A stretch of DNA of 64,000 bases from Daldinia sp. FL1419 (taxonomy: Eukaryota > Ascomycota > Sordariomycetes > Xylariales > Hypoxylaceae), in NCBI GenBank assembly GCA_025201765.1, contig MU623352.1, forward strand, positions 310,001-374,000. The letters are read 5' to 3'. The position numbers and the translations under genes are program-made. The notes below the pieces were generated by a model. The model was not told where the DNA came from. It saw only the letters and a list, made by a program, of their open reading frames with translations, and made no database searches. Positions 1 through 10,356 of the stretch are shown piece by piece (position 1 is the stretch's first letter; each line of letters opens with the position of its first letter).

Positions 1-1
1 G

Positions 2-1873
2 CTCCTCCTAGAACATGGTGCCCAAATACTTCCTGATGCCGAAGGACTGTACCCACAACATCTGGTAGCTAGGTCGGGCCAGACACCTCAGCTACTCCGG
101 TTACTGCAAAGCTATGGCGCCGATCTGGATCAAGTAGATAAACTCTACGGCTGGACTCCACTCGTACATGCGGCAAGCGAGGGAAATGTGCCTTGCTTGG
201 AGGAGCTTTTAAATGTTGGCGTTGACCCGAATATCGTCGATGAGAAGGACTTGCCTGCTATGTACTATGCGGCATGGGAAGGACATCTGGAGTGCATCCA
301 GAAGCTAACGCCGTATCAAAAGGGCAAAGCAGAAAGCCCCTTGATGATGCAGACAACCGGCTCTCTTCTTGCCCCTATGGGAGGTGGAAATACCCCTATT
401 CCTATGTCTCTTGACGCCGACGCCATCCCCATCCTTGAACTTCCGCCCCCTATAATACCATTGAGACGCTACGGCCATAACTTCCTCGATACGAAGGCTG
501 TGATTCAAATAAGCTTCCAGGAAGACGGAGATCACCCATTAGTCTTCTTCCACGACAGCAAATACCCAGCCGCGCGACTGACTATCTCTTCCAAAGCATC
601 AGACCTCATCCCTAAGAATATCATGTTACCGTTTCAAGAAGATACCCGACTTGTATCTTTCCAGGTTGATAATCTCGACACCTTTACCCTTGATTTCGAC
701 GTTTTCCCTACGTACGGTGCGAAAATAATTGCTAAGACGGTTGCTCTCCCGAATACGTTCAGAGCTTCGTGGAGCAGCTCAGGGAAATGCTGTCTCCCAT
801 TGTTTGACCCTAGGCTCCGTGCCATCGGCCAGATCTCGTTCAATACCCAAGTCATTAAGCCTTTCCAAGGTACTCCGTTAGAAATTACAGATTTCGAGAC
901 CTATTGGAAGGCTACGAGCCAGTTGGATCAAAATCCGACGATGTTCGTCACCGGCTCAAGTTTGTCTGGAGAATTTGTTCAATTATATGTTCAACACACT
1001 AGCGATGGTGTGCCTGTCATATGGCCACAGTGGATGATCCAGTGCGGTGGCATTGATGTGTCAATTTCACGACTGTCTTACGAGCAATTCTCCACGGTTA
1101 CAGCCTCAAATTTGGCTCGAGCTCAACTTCACCTAATACCTTCCCATGGCCTTAATAACATTGCGGAGGTTCATCGAGCCTTTAACACAGCAGGAGTGTC
1201 CTTGGAGCAAGCTCTCTCCCTACTCCCTAATTCAATGCATGTCGATCTACAGATTATCTACCCGTCAGAAGAGGAGGAAAGAAGGCTCGGGTTAGGGCCG
1301 ACCGTGAATGTGAACGCCTTTGTAGACTCCATACTAACTATAGTATTTGACCACGCGAGGGAACAACGAGCGCAGACGATGTCTGCTCCTGGCACTGTTA
1401 GGTCGGTGGTTTTTAGCTCCTATAACCCTACGATCTGCACGACGTTGAATTGGAAGCAACCTAACTTCCCCGTTTTCCTATGCAACGACCTCGGACGGGA
1501 AGATGTGATGCTCTCGCCAAGCGTCATCCAGGGTAGTGGACGAAGGACGTTCTCGGTCAAGGAGACGGTGAGGATAGCGCAGGGCAACAATTTCATGGGG
1601 CTTGTTTGCTGTTCTCGTCTACTGGTAAGTTCTTATCTCAACCTGAAACCTAGTTGTGGGCGTGGTATACTAATATAAGAACAAAAATAGAACATGGTCC
1701 CCGCGCTCGTGGATGCGATTAAATCTCATGGATTAGCATTGGTCGTAGACAAATCAGCCGACCAGGCCACAGAGTCACATATGCATGCGGATGCGTTCCC
1801 CGTTCCTAAGGGCGTTGATGGGTTGCTGAAGGGTAATGGGGTTTTGAGGTTTAACGAGTCTATAGATGTATAG
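2..1873 (+). CDS. PHO81: PHO81/NUC-2-type phosphate-sensing CDK inhibitor, 3' part
   Basis: This is the C-terminal part of the ankyrin-repeat CDK inhibitor that links phosphate starvation to the PHO pathway (PHO81 in yeast, NUC-2 in Neurospora). The gene enters from the left edge already in frame, so the N-terminal SPX domain lies outside the window. Exons are 2-1624 and 1691-1873, with donor GTAAGT and acceptor ATAG. The first ~100 codons are ankyrin repeats (GWTPLVHAASEGN, AMYYAAWEGHLECIQKL). A linker with PPPIIPLRRYGHNFLD follows, then a degenerate glycerophosphodiester phosphodiesterase-like region ending near HGLALVVDKS. After the intron the protein ends FNESIDV. The family acts on the Pho85/Pho80-type kinase. 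The family call is strong; the pathway role is by homology. Confidence 0.9.
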
Positions 1874-2132
1874 ACAATGAAAAAAGAAATGCGATTTGGA
1901 GTACTTGCTGGTGGTCATGGGATGTATGTCTAAATGCCTTGGGTTTTTATAAGGATGAGCTGCAGAGCTAGGCTTACGCCACAACTTGGTCCTTAGCACT
2001 TGCTTCGATGACTTGTGAGAATTGTGGAAAGAAAATTTTGTTTTTATTTGCATTATGAATTCTTGAGGTTTATTAGGCGATATCTTGATACATAAATAGA
2101 TGGTGTGGTAGCCCCTTTGCGACGGACACGTG

Positions 2133-2828
2133 TTAAGCACCCTTGTACTCGTACCGCAGCGCACTTAGATCCCTCTCCGGGTCCACGCCTCCCATGACTA
2201 TCTTGGCGACGATCACGACGCCGTACACGACGGCGGGTAAGTTGCTCAGTCCAACGTGGCCCCATTGCTGCAGCCCTTCTCCGGAGGCCCCTGGTTTCGA
2301 TACTAGTCCGGCGAGGACCAGCACTGCGCAAAGCACTATGTTTAGATACGGGAGGTACGTCGCGAGCGGGGAGCTGCGGCGATCTTCCGCCCAGAAGGGC
2401 GTGGTGTCGTTGAAGCGGTCTCGTTGCTTTTGGATCTTACTCGGGCCCGGGCTACCACTAGCCCACGCATCGACACCGCGTATGCCCGTGCTGCGCGGCG
2501 GCAGGGCCCACAGCATCCAGGCGGTAGCGGCGAGGCTCGACAGGCTTAGGAGGGCGCGTATGCGGGCATTTGGGCCGCCGTCTGCCGCTGCTCCTCTGCT
2601 TGCGCCCCCGTACCCCCGGACCAGGGTAATCACGTACGGCGCCGCGGACACGAGGGGCAGGGCGAGAAGAAGGAGGCGGAACTGCGCGTTGCGGGCGTCG
2701 TTTTGGTGCGCTAGGGAGCGGATTAGGGCTTCTTGTTCTTGCTCGTCGAGGGCGGCGGGGGAGGTGTCGGAGTCGCTGTCGGAGTCGGGGTGGGTGTAAG
2801 GGCGGCGGGGGCGGAGAGTAGATGGCAT
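2133..2828 (-). CDS. Small multi-pass membrane protein, unknown function
   Basis: A 231-residue intronless ORF that I do not recognise by name. The N-terminus is hydrophilic with an SDSDSDTS acidic/serine stretch and a Glu/Gln-rich helix (residues ~25-40). Four hydrophobic segments follow: around FRLLLLALPLVSAAPYVITL, ARIRALLSLSSLAATAWMLW, YLPYLNIVLCAVLVLAGLV and LPAVVYGVVIVAKIVM. The C-terminus is LSALRYEYKGA. This suggests a small ER or organelle membrane protein. The start chosen is MPSTLRPRRP at 2828. An in-frame ATG at 2963 would add 45 residues including ten consecutive AAA lysine codons, which makes it an unlikely main start. Only 2-3 nt separate the chosen ATG from a 32-nt A run in the transcript sense. 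Confidence 0.7.
   Translation of the reverse strand: MPSTLRPRRPYTHPDSDSDSDTSPAALDEQEQEALIRSLAHQNDARNAQFRLLLLALPLVSAAPYVITLVRGYGGASRGAAADGGPNARIRALLSLSSLAATAWMLWALPPRSTGIRGVDAWASGSPGPSKIQKQRDRFNDTTPFWAEDRRSSPLATYLPYLNIVLCAVLVLAGLVSKPGASGEGLQQWGHVGLSNLPAVVYGVVIVAKIVMGGVDPERDLSALRYEYKGA

Positions 2829-2830
<2 letters not shown>

Positions 2831-2862
<32 letters not shown>
2831..2862. repeat. 32-nt homopolymer T run (A run in the transcript)
   Basis: Uninterrupted T on the + strand directly upstream of the minus-strand ATG at 2828, so the transcript would read A32-CC-ATG. It is in frame with an upstream ATG at 2963. The length is probably variable between isolates. Confidence 0.95.
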
Positions 2863-2863
<1 letters not shown>

Positions 2864-3554
2864 ATGGGGTTTGGGTTTGGTTTGGTTGGGTTTGGTTGGG
2901 AGGTTGTGAATGGTTTTTGGAGAAAATAATAGTTAAAGGGTAAGGTTGTTTAGAGTTGGGCATTCATCTTGAGGTGCTTTGTATTAGCGATCGAACTAAT
3001 GCTTCAGCTAGGGTATATGGGTGTATAGGTAAGATATCAGAGACGTATGTAGCTTTGAAACTTGCGATAGCGCAAAAGTTAAGTAAGATGCGATGAGTTG
3101 GGAGTTGGAATAGCTAGGTGAGCTAGGTGTGACGTAAGTCGTAAGGTTAAGTTGCATGTGAGCTGTCAAGCTATCTCAGCCACGGGATCTAATCTAACCT
3201 ATTAACCTAGGTTAGGTGCTTATGGCTGGTGCTTTTAGGTGTGGCTTGCATTAACCCCCCCCTGAAGGCTCCATCTTAAAGTACCACGGTACATTCATAT
3301 ACCTTAACGATTCCAAGAGAACCTATGATAGATTCGTGGTATGAGCTCAGTTTTAGTAGTTTGGTCTTGGGTAATAAACTTGGTGAGATCTTATAAATCC
3401 AGATTTACCGAAAACATTAAGTATATATTATACCATAAGAGAAAAGGGTGAGTAGGGGGTCATTACTTCGCATGAGTCTTGAGATTGCACTCCTCGATAC
3501 TGATACAGAGTTGCCATCTATTTTCAATATTGATACGATAATACTATGCAACAT
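2863..3554. other. Intergenic: promoter side of membrane protein gene, 3' side of COX11
   Basis: There is no credible gene. It begins with GT-rich sequence (TTTGGTTTGGTTGGG repeats, 2867-2907), continues with AGCTAGG-type short repeats near 3112-3127, and has a C run at 3255-3262. Confidence 0.6.
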
Positions 3555-4637
3555 CTACGTCGTCGGGAACACCTTGAAATTCCCATTATTATCGTACTTG
3601 GCCTCTGCCACATCATCGTTAGCATATCCCTCTCTATCTTGCCATACTACACCACAGCACACCCTAGACGGAAGCAAGAAAAGCAATCCACTTACTGAAA
3701 AACGTATAACTAAGCGTAACCTCGTTAATCCCGCGCATATTCAAATCATTCAGCAAATCCGGGTCCAGGTAAAAGAACACGGGCATGTCCACCGTCTCGC
3801 CCGCATTCAGCCTCTGCTCCTCGAAGCAGAAGCACTGAATCTTGCTGAAATACGGCGCCACCTGCGCCGGCGTGACGCTATACGTCGCCACCCCGATAAT
3901 ATCGCTGTCGCTGCGGTTCGTCGCCGTGTAGAACGCGAGCGCCGTCTCGCCGGGGAGAACACGCACTTCTCGCTGCTGAGGCACGAATTTCCACGGTAGC
4001 ACGTCGGACACCGAAGCGTTGAACGTTACGCGGATGCGCCGCGCGTCGGTTACGGGGATCAGCCGCGAGGCTGGGTCGAAGTCGGCGTCGTCGCTTGAGG
4101 GCCCGTGGCCCGGGGCACGGATAGGTTGGCCGCCCCAGCCGGTGGTTTGGCAGATCTATCTCTGATGGTTAGACTTCTTATATACCACCATTGCACACAG
4201 GAATATCTCATCATAAAGACAGAGATACGCACCATCTTATACATAGGCACGGAGCCATACGAAAACGCAACGGTGCCGAGTATAATACTCAGCGTATAGT
4301 ACCTATAACACTACTAAGCTTCTTTTTCTTCTTCTTCGCTTCCATGTTCACAACCACATCTCATCGACAAAACCGTAAAGGCAACTGGGAGAAGATAAGG
4401 CAGGTATTACATCGTCGTCCGATTCTTATATTTATAATACTCGCGCACCCGTTCCATCGACGGCATCCCGGCTTCGGGTCCGGGGACAGCAGTAGGCGTC
4501 TGCTGTTTTCTCGCGGACGAATTCGTTACGCTCCGGCGGGGCGGCGTTCGGGTTAGAGCGCGGCGGCACGATGCGCATGCCCATGACGAAGTGCTGGATC
4601 GAAGTGCCCGCCATGAGGCTTGGTAGAGGTTGTTCAT
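3555..4637 (-). CDS. COX11: Cytochrome c oxidase copper chaperone Cox11
   Basis: Cox11 delivers copper to the CuB site of Cox1 in the mitochondrial inner membrane. Four exons rebuild a 268-residue protein: 4637-4411, 4302-4233, 4155-3696 and 3604-3555. All splice sites are GT-AG and in frame. The N-terminus is Arg/Ser-rich and lacks acidic residues, as in a mitochondrial presequence. One membrane span (residues ~77-94, YYTLSIILGTVAFSYGSVP) comes before MYKMICQTTGWGG. The CtaG/Cox11 beta domain follows, with PWKFVPQQREV and the copper-binding CFCF motif (Cys207 and Cys209); Cys101 is the third conserved cysteine. The last exon (KAKYDNNGNFKVFPTT) is short and would be missed by ORF scanning. 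The exact start Met is less certain than the rest. Confidence 0.93.
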
Positions 4638-5082
4638 TCTGGCGGATAGGAATTGGCGATGCGAGCTCTTGGAGAGATCGTTATCATCGTACCATGTTGT
4701 GGGGTCAACAGGTTTACGAGTTTACGGGTTTACAGGTTCGACGTCAAAAACGCTTGCTGATGCTAAGGAATTTTAGGTGGGTCCTGTAGCCTTTACAGGG
4801 TCTCGTTAGTGGCATAGCCGCTGTAACTCTGCAGTACCAGGGTAAAAGTACCTAATGTACCTACCTCTGGGTTGGTATGCGCACTTCTAGTGTAAAAAGT
4901 GACATGTGATTGTGTCTGGTGTAAGTTGACTTATGCAGCACACCTTTTCGACGCTTTTTTCAATGTCTCTATGACATGTGTAATATACCGATTTACATGC
5001 TTTCGTAAGCTTTCTAATTTTCTAGGTAGTTAATGTACAACGATGATGACGACGACCTTATTCAAAAAAGTTTACCCAACCC
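4638..5082. other. Intergenic, COX11 promoter side
   Basis: No coding signal is seen. It lies between the COX11 start and the 3' end of the FAD oxidoreductase, both on the minus strand, so it must hold the COX11 promoter and the neighbour's 3' UTR. Confidence 0.5.
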
Positions 5083-6834
5083 TTATGCCAATTTCCCATT
5101 TATCAATCTAATTCTCGGCGCCTTTGCCATTCCGTTTCCAATGCCGTTTACTTGCCTTCTTGATGATGATGATGATGATGATGATGACAATGCTGATGCC
5201 GATGCTGATGCCGATGCTTTTCTTTTGGTCCTGCCAAATACTTTCTCCAGAATTTGTATGACGAATACCTGAATTAATAGGATTACAACCCTTACGAGCA
5301 GATCCGGGATACCAAACTTAGGCTTCCTTCCTCGACTATAGGTCGAGTCTACGAACTGGAAAGGCAATTTAGCACCGAGATGAGCCTGGGCTACGTATAG
5401 CCCGCTGCTGAATCCATCCTCGTGAAACCCGTACTTTGTCCATGCACCCGCATAACTGATCCCTCTCGTGTTCTGTATTATCGGCAGGGCCCGTTGCGCC
5501 TTAATCGCTGCAGGGTTGTACAGCGGGTGTGAATATGAATATTGGCCTTGTATGGTCTCAGCCTTGGGTTCCTGGATAGGATTCAGCGTTACCAGGACAT
5601 CGCCAAAAGCCTCCCTCGGGATATGTTGAAGCATATTCATATTATAAGTCAACGACACTTGATTAATATCCTTGCCCGTCCAGGGCGATGACATCGTGAG
5701 ATAATTCCAGGCGGACCAGGCATTTCGACGCCTCGGCATGTGCGAAAGGTCCGAGTGGAGAACACAGGTATTTTCCGAGGTTTCGAACGAGGACATTATG
5801 GCCCGCTCCTCTGCCGTAGCCGAAGGCTTAATGATTTGGTATGCTTGATCTCCGTGCGTGGCCAATATGACGTGGTCGTATAACTCCGTCTTACCATTTT
5901 CTAGGTGCAGCCTCACGCGCCCGTCCTTGTCGTTGCTAAGATGCTTGACTGGAGTTTTGAGAAATAGGTGGTTTGGTGGGAAACCTTTCATCACCGCATC
6001 GACATACGATTTGGCGCCGTTCTCTAGCGTAAGCCAGTCTGGCCTTGTTGAAATCGTACTCAGGAGGTGATGATTCCACCTAGGGAAATATTAGTATTCA
6101 TGCTCTCCCTAGCCTCTTCTACTCGTCAAACTTACATAAATCGTACGAGTGTTACAGCTGGGAATTCCAAGGTGCATTTATCGGGACTCGTACTCCATAC
6201 GGCAGCCGTCATGGGGATCAAATAGTCGTTGCGAAAGGTTTCAGAGTATCCTTCTCTATCCAAGTACTGCCCAATGGTTTCCATGGGCGCAGGTCTAGTT
6301 TCGCCATCATCGTTACTTTCATAGGTTTCATCGTCATCATCCTTTAACAAATCAAGCGCAAATTTATTAAAACGAACGATATCGAAAATAAGCCTCCACA
6401 TTCGCGGGGAGAAAAGGTTCTTTCTCTGGCAGAAGATGGAATCTAAACCTGTGCCGGCCCACTCGAACTTCCCGCGATCCCTTGAAACACCAAAGGTCAT
6501 CTGAGTGGGCACAGTTTTGACTTTGATATAATTGAGAAAATTGATGAAATTCGCTGGAGATAATTAGTACATCTAGTTACCCCCCTTTGAGATTGGCTGT
6601 TTACTAACGATATGTTGCAGCGTTGAGGACGATGAATCCAGTATCGACCAAGGTGGTGAATTTGCCCTTCTTCCACTCTACCGTATTGGTATGGCCTCCC
6701 AGGCGGTCACCCGCCTCATAAAGATAGACGTCATGGTGAGTACGATTCAAGGCCCACAGAGCACCAATGCCGGCAGAGCCGCTGCCAACGATGGCGACCT
6801 TCTTCCTGGGCACCCAGTTAGTCGACGATGTCAT
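5083..6834 (-). CDS. FAD-dependent amine-oxidase-like oxidoreductase
   Basis: A 546-residue flavoprotein from three exons: 6834-6609, 6553-6136 and 6079-5083. The N-terminus carries the FAD-binding Rossmann motif VAIVGSGSAGIGALWAL, then YLYEAGDRLGGHTNTVEW (ribose-binding Glu and the GGH signature of amine-oxidase-fold flavoproteins). FEWAGTG, the central substrate-domain segments and a C-terminal GISYAGAWTKYGFHEDGF flavin-contact motif match the predicted NAD/FAD-binding family (COG2907 type). That family is often linked to lipid modification such as cyclopropane fatty acid synthesis; the substrate here is not known. Near the C-terminus a hydrophobic helix (LLVRVVILLIQVFVIQIL) suggests membrane attachment. 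It is followed by low-complexity Ala-Ser and Ser repeats encoded by a GAT/TGA microsatellite. Confidence 0.85.
5161..5219. repeat. TGA/GATGCC trinucleotide microsatellite inside the oxidoreductase C-terminus
   Basis: Nine TGA units (5161-5187) are followed by a CTGATGCCGATG array to about 5217. On the minus strand it encodes the (Ala-Ser)n and poly-Ser tail of the FAD oxidoreductase. Length changes by whole triplets would keep the frame. Confidence 0.9.
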
Positions 6835-8811
6835 CGATTTCTATACGATAAAAGAGAACGAATGTCGAGAAGATGGTTGCAATAATTTGGGCAGCAAAAG
6901 ATTCATAGAAGGATAACACTATATGGAAGAAGCAAGACTCGAAGGCGAAGGAAGCATGTGATAGAGCATTAAGGAAATACTCCGAGGAATGAAAGGAAGC
7001 TAACTATGCGGGTAGGACTTGGTAGGCAGCCATACAGAGTGGTCCAAGTTTCGATAGTCATACCAGATCGGCGAAAATCGAGTGGCTGCAAACGAGTAAC
7101 GCGACTGGAATGATTTTGGGATGGGAATTGGGGGAAGTTTTTAAGGTACGTAAATGCCTAGTCAACCTAGTGAAAATGAAGGTAAAATTGTAAATGAATG
7201 TAAATGCACTAATATATGTAGGTAGGTAGGTAGGTATTATACGATGTATAACTAAAATCGAAATGGAACTTGCGACTCTATTCCAGGTACACAAGGAGGT
7301 AATTGCACGCGCTCCTACATAGGTACCTAGGTATAGGTACCTACCTAGACAGGTAGACCCAGGCAGTTCCATACGTTAAATGGAGAATAAATAGGTATGT
7401 ATGTATGTATGTATGTACGAGGTAGGTACCTTGGGTACTTTCCACATGCAACTTACATTTCCGTGGTATCGTCAAGAGCCAAGAGCGAATACCAAAGAAC
7501 AAATGGACCCAAGAATAAGGTCGCACGCTAGCACCATTCAGGAGTTATGGGGTTATCTGATTTTAGTCGACCGTTGTTGCCGAGATGAACGTATGAGAAA
7601 ATAGGAGGAGCCCCAATTCTTATTTTATTTTCTTATCTTAATTCATCTCATATCACGAACTTACCAACCTTTTACCTTTTGAAACTACTATATGTAGTAT
7701 AGACAGCATTAATCGGCAAGGATTTCTTCGTTATCGTCATATTACATATCTGAGACAACTGCGACGCAATGACTTGAGCGAAAGAAAAAGAAAAAGTTGC
7801 ATTACACACGGATCCGCGGAGCATTGCATAGATGTGCAATATTAACCACATTAATCCGTATTGTCTAAGACAATGGCGTCCACTGACAAAAATAGTTAGC
7901 CCGATAGTATCGAATCTATATCGAGATATTGATAATAATTATTCGCATCAATCAGGAATACTATATGTAAAATGATAATAATTGCCTGTGTATTTCATAT
8001 CAATTCGGATATTCTTCAGATAAATCAAAACGACATTCAAAGTCTACGGAATAGTTCAAATATCAGCTTTCGCACGCACAAAACAATGAACACGTGCCAG
8101 GAAAAAAATGTCGAGGCTCAACGGGATCGAGTACTCAGAGGCGGCAGTCCGAAGACAATCCGTCTAATGCCCAATTCTTAGAAGCTCCATGTTTAGTCTG
8201 CCCGGCTAATACAACTCCACGTCCGTCGTAAGATAGGACGCAGAGCCTAATTATATTTCTGCTTTCCGGGGGTTCAACTTTCATGGAGAAGAAAAAAGAA
8301 GGAAAGAAAGGAAAAGTGATGGAAGCCAAAAATTGCTTAAAATACTTAAAAATTTTTACTCCAAGATGTGAATTCTCCACTTCTTTGTGGCTAGACGGTT
8401 ATGCCAAGGTTGATTTAGGTTAGTGCCGTGGATGTGGCTGAATATGCAAGAGAGATCCACTTCGATGTTCCACATGGTCTGGAACAGAACCGCATTGAAC
8501 TTCCTAGGAAGTCGTTAGAAGCCGTTCCTGGGTTACGCAACCGACCCGGTTTCTCCTGCAACCTCCGTGACTTCTTTTAGTACTGACATATCAATTATCT
8601 ATCAAACTATAATTCTACAGTCAGCCAACCACGTTCATCACTCATAGTTTTACGTAGTAAGCAGAGCGTATAAACAACATTTATCCTAATTCCAATTCTG
8701 CCACGTCCTGCCACATCCCACATCCCACCAACGTCTCTCGTTCAACCGCCCGTACTCCCCGCGAGAGCCTCCTGACTCGAAAGGAAAACTATCCCGATAC
8801 GATCCAGCATC
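6835..8811. other. 2.0-kb intergenic region with GGTA and GTAT repeats
   Basis: It lies between two divergent genes (FAD oxidoreductase and VTI1). It contains GGTA tetramer repeats (~7218-7236), overlapping GGTACC/CCTAGG palindromes (~7319-7350) and a GTAT run (~7395-7416). There is one CACGTG E-box at 8091-8096. No ORF looks like a real gene and no tRNA was recognised. The C-rich DNA just before 8812 looks like VTI1 leader sequence. Confidence 0.5.
7395..7416. repeat. GTAT tetranucleotide microsatellite
   Basis: Five perfect GTAT units lie next to a GGTAGGTACC segment in non-coding DNA. Confidence 0.85.
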
Positions 8812-9683
8812 ATGGCCAACCCACTCGACACCGACGCCGGCTCCGAGCTGTTCAGCAGCTATGAGGCCGAGTTCAAGCTGGTCCAAGCCGACCTTACCCA
8901 AAAACTCGACCAGATACCCGAGCTAAGCGGCGAGCCGCGCAAAGCCGCCATCTCCGCCGCCGAGCGCGCCCTCGAAGAAGCCGACGAACTGGTAATCCAT
9001 CCTCTTTCTCACCCCACCATCCACCACCTATCGAATTACATTACCCCCCTTCCCTCCCCTATTCTCCCACAAGCGAAGCGCTAACCCTCGTAGCTCGGAC
9101 AAATGCGTCTGGAAAAGCAAAACATCCCCTCGTCCTCGCGCCCGAAAATAAACCAACGTTTCCGCAACTTCGAAACCGACGTCGACAGCTACAAGCGGAA
9201 ACTCCGCACGCTATCCGACGACCGAGCGGCGCTCTTCGGCTCGCGGTACACGGACAACCCGAACCCCTCGGACGTGCAGCTCGAGCAGAGACAGCAGCTC
9301 CTCAGCGGCACGGACCGCCTCGACCGCAGCTCCCAGCGCCTGCGCGCCAGCCAGGCCCTGGCCCACGACACGGAGCAGATCGGCGCGGGGACGTTGGCCG
9401 ACTTGCATCGGCAGAGGGAGACTATTGCGCATACCTCCCAGATTCTGTACGAGAGCGAGGGCTACGTCGATCGCAGTGTCAAGACGCTGAGGGGTATGGC
9501 GCGTAGGTAATTACGTCTTGCCCTTGCCCTTTTTTATTTCTTTTACGCGACTTTCCGAGCCGAGACAGGGAATGCTAACGAGGGGAATTGCGCAGGATGG
9601 CTACGAATCGGGTGATTACCATTGCTATCATCGCCGTCCTCGTGGTCTTGATCTTCGCTGTGATTTACAGCAAGTTCAGGTAA
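8812..9683 (+). CDS. VTI1: Qb-SNARE Vti1
   Basis: Vti1 is the vesicle Qb-SNARE for Golgi-to-endosome/vacuole and intra-Golgi fusion. Exons 8812-8991, 9094-9506 and 9596-9683 give 226 residues, the usual size. The N-terminal three-helix domain starts at SSYEAEFKLVQADLTQKLDQ and includes FRNFETDVDSYKRKL. The SNARE helix follows, with the zero-layer glutamine expected in LHRQRE (Gln167 by alignment). The third exon supplies the C-terminal membrane anchor (VITIAIIAVLVVLIFAVIY), ending YSKFR. The last exon is only 88 nt and is missed by ORF scanning. SEC17, which disassembles SNARE complexes, lies about 6 kb downstream; this is probably chance. Confidence 0.94.
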
Positions 9684-10356
9684 ACGAGAGAAGAATATCT
9701 TGCTACCTCCCAGACTGCCGAATCAGTCAGCGGCAGTAGAACTGTCATCTGTAAAACAGATCCTGCTCGCCATTCTAAACGAGTAGTATATCAACCAAGA
9801 ATTAGAGAACGAAAGAACGGAAGAGAGCAACCAACCACTACGGCGTCCGGAGCGTAAACAAGGAGGGTCCTTGACGGAATGTTCCCACAGTCGTTTTTTC
9901 GCGTACATATTTCCTCATTATCATCGTCGTTGCCATTGTTACAGTATTTGTATTGTCATGATATCAAAATTTTGAGTCATGGATGAATGGATGGATGGGC
10001 TAGTGGGATTGAATTTTATGGTCAGGGTTGAACTGGACGTTTTGTTGACATACGTAGCTACCTAGGGTTAGCTTAATACCTACCATGAACGATGATGTAT
10101 TGCTATTATCAGTGTCGCCGCCCTATTACCGGTTTTGCATGAAATATTAAGACGAAGAATTAGTTCGATATGATATGAAATAAAGTATATTTTCCCGATC
10201 CGTATAATCCTATTACGCCGTAATCCGTTCAGGGGACTAGTAAATGAACATGGAACTCATAGACATAGATATCTATAGAGTAGCAGCAAATACATATTCG
10301 AGTAAGTGTTGCTGCGAGCGGGTATCAAACTCGGTTTAGCATCTGTCGTAGATCGT
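9684..10356. other. Intergenic between convergent VTI1 and RRP12
   Basis: Both flanking genes end here, so the DNA is 3' UTR and spacer. No gene is seen. Confidence 0.5.

Noticed and set aside
8091..8096. CACGTG motifs (also 22611 and 34778) as PHO4/NUC-1 sites
   Set aside because: Single palindromic hexamers far from the relevant start codons are expected by chance; no phosphate gene is next to them.
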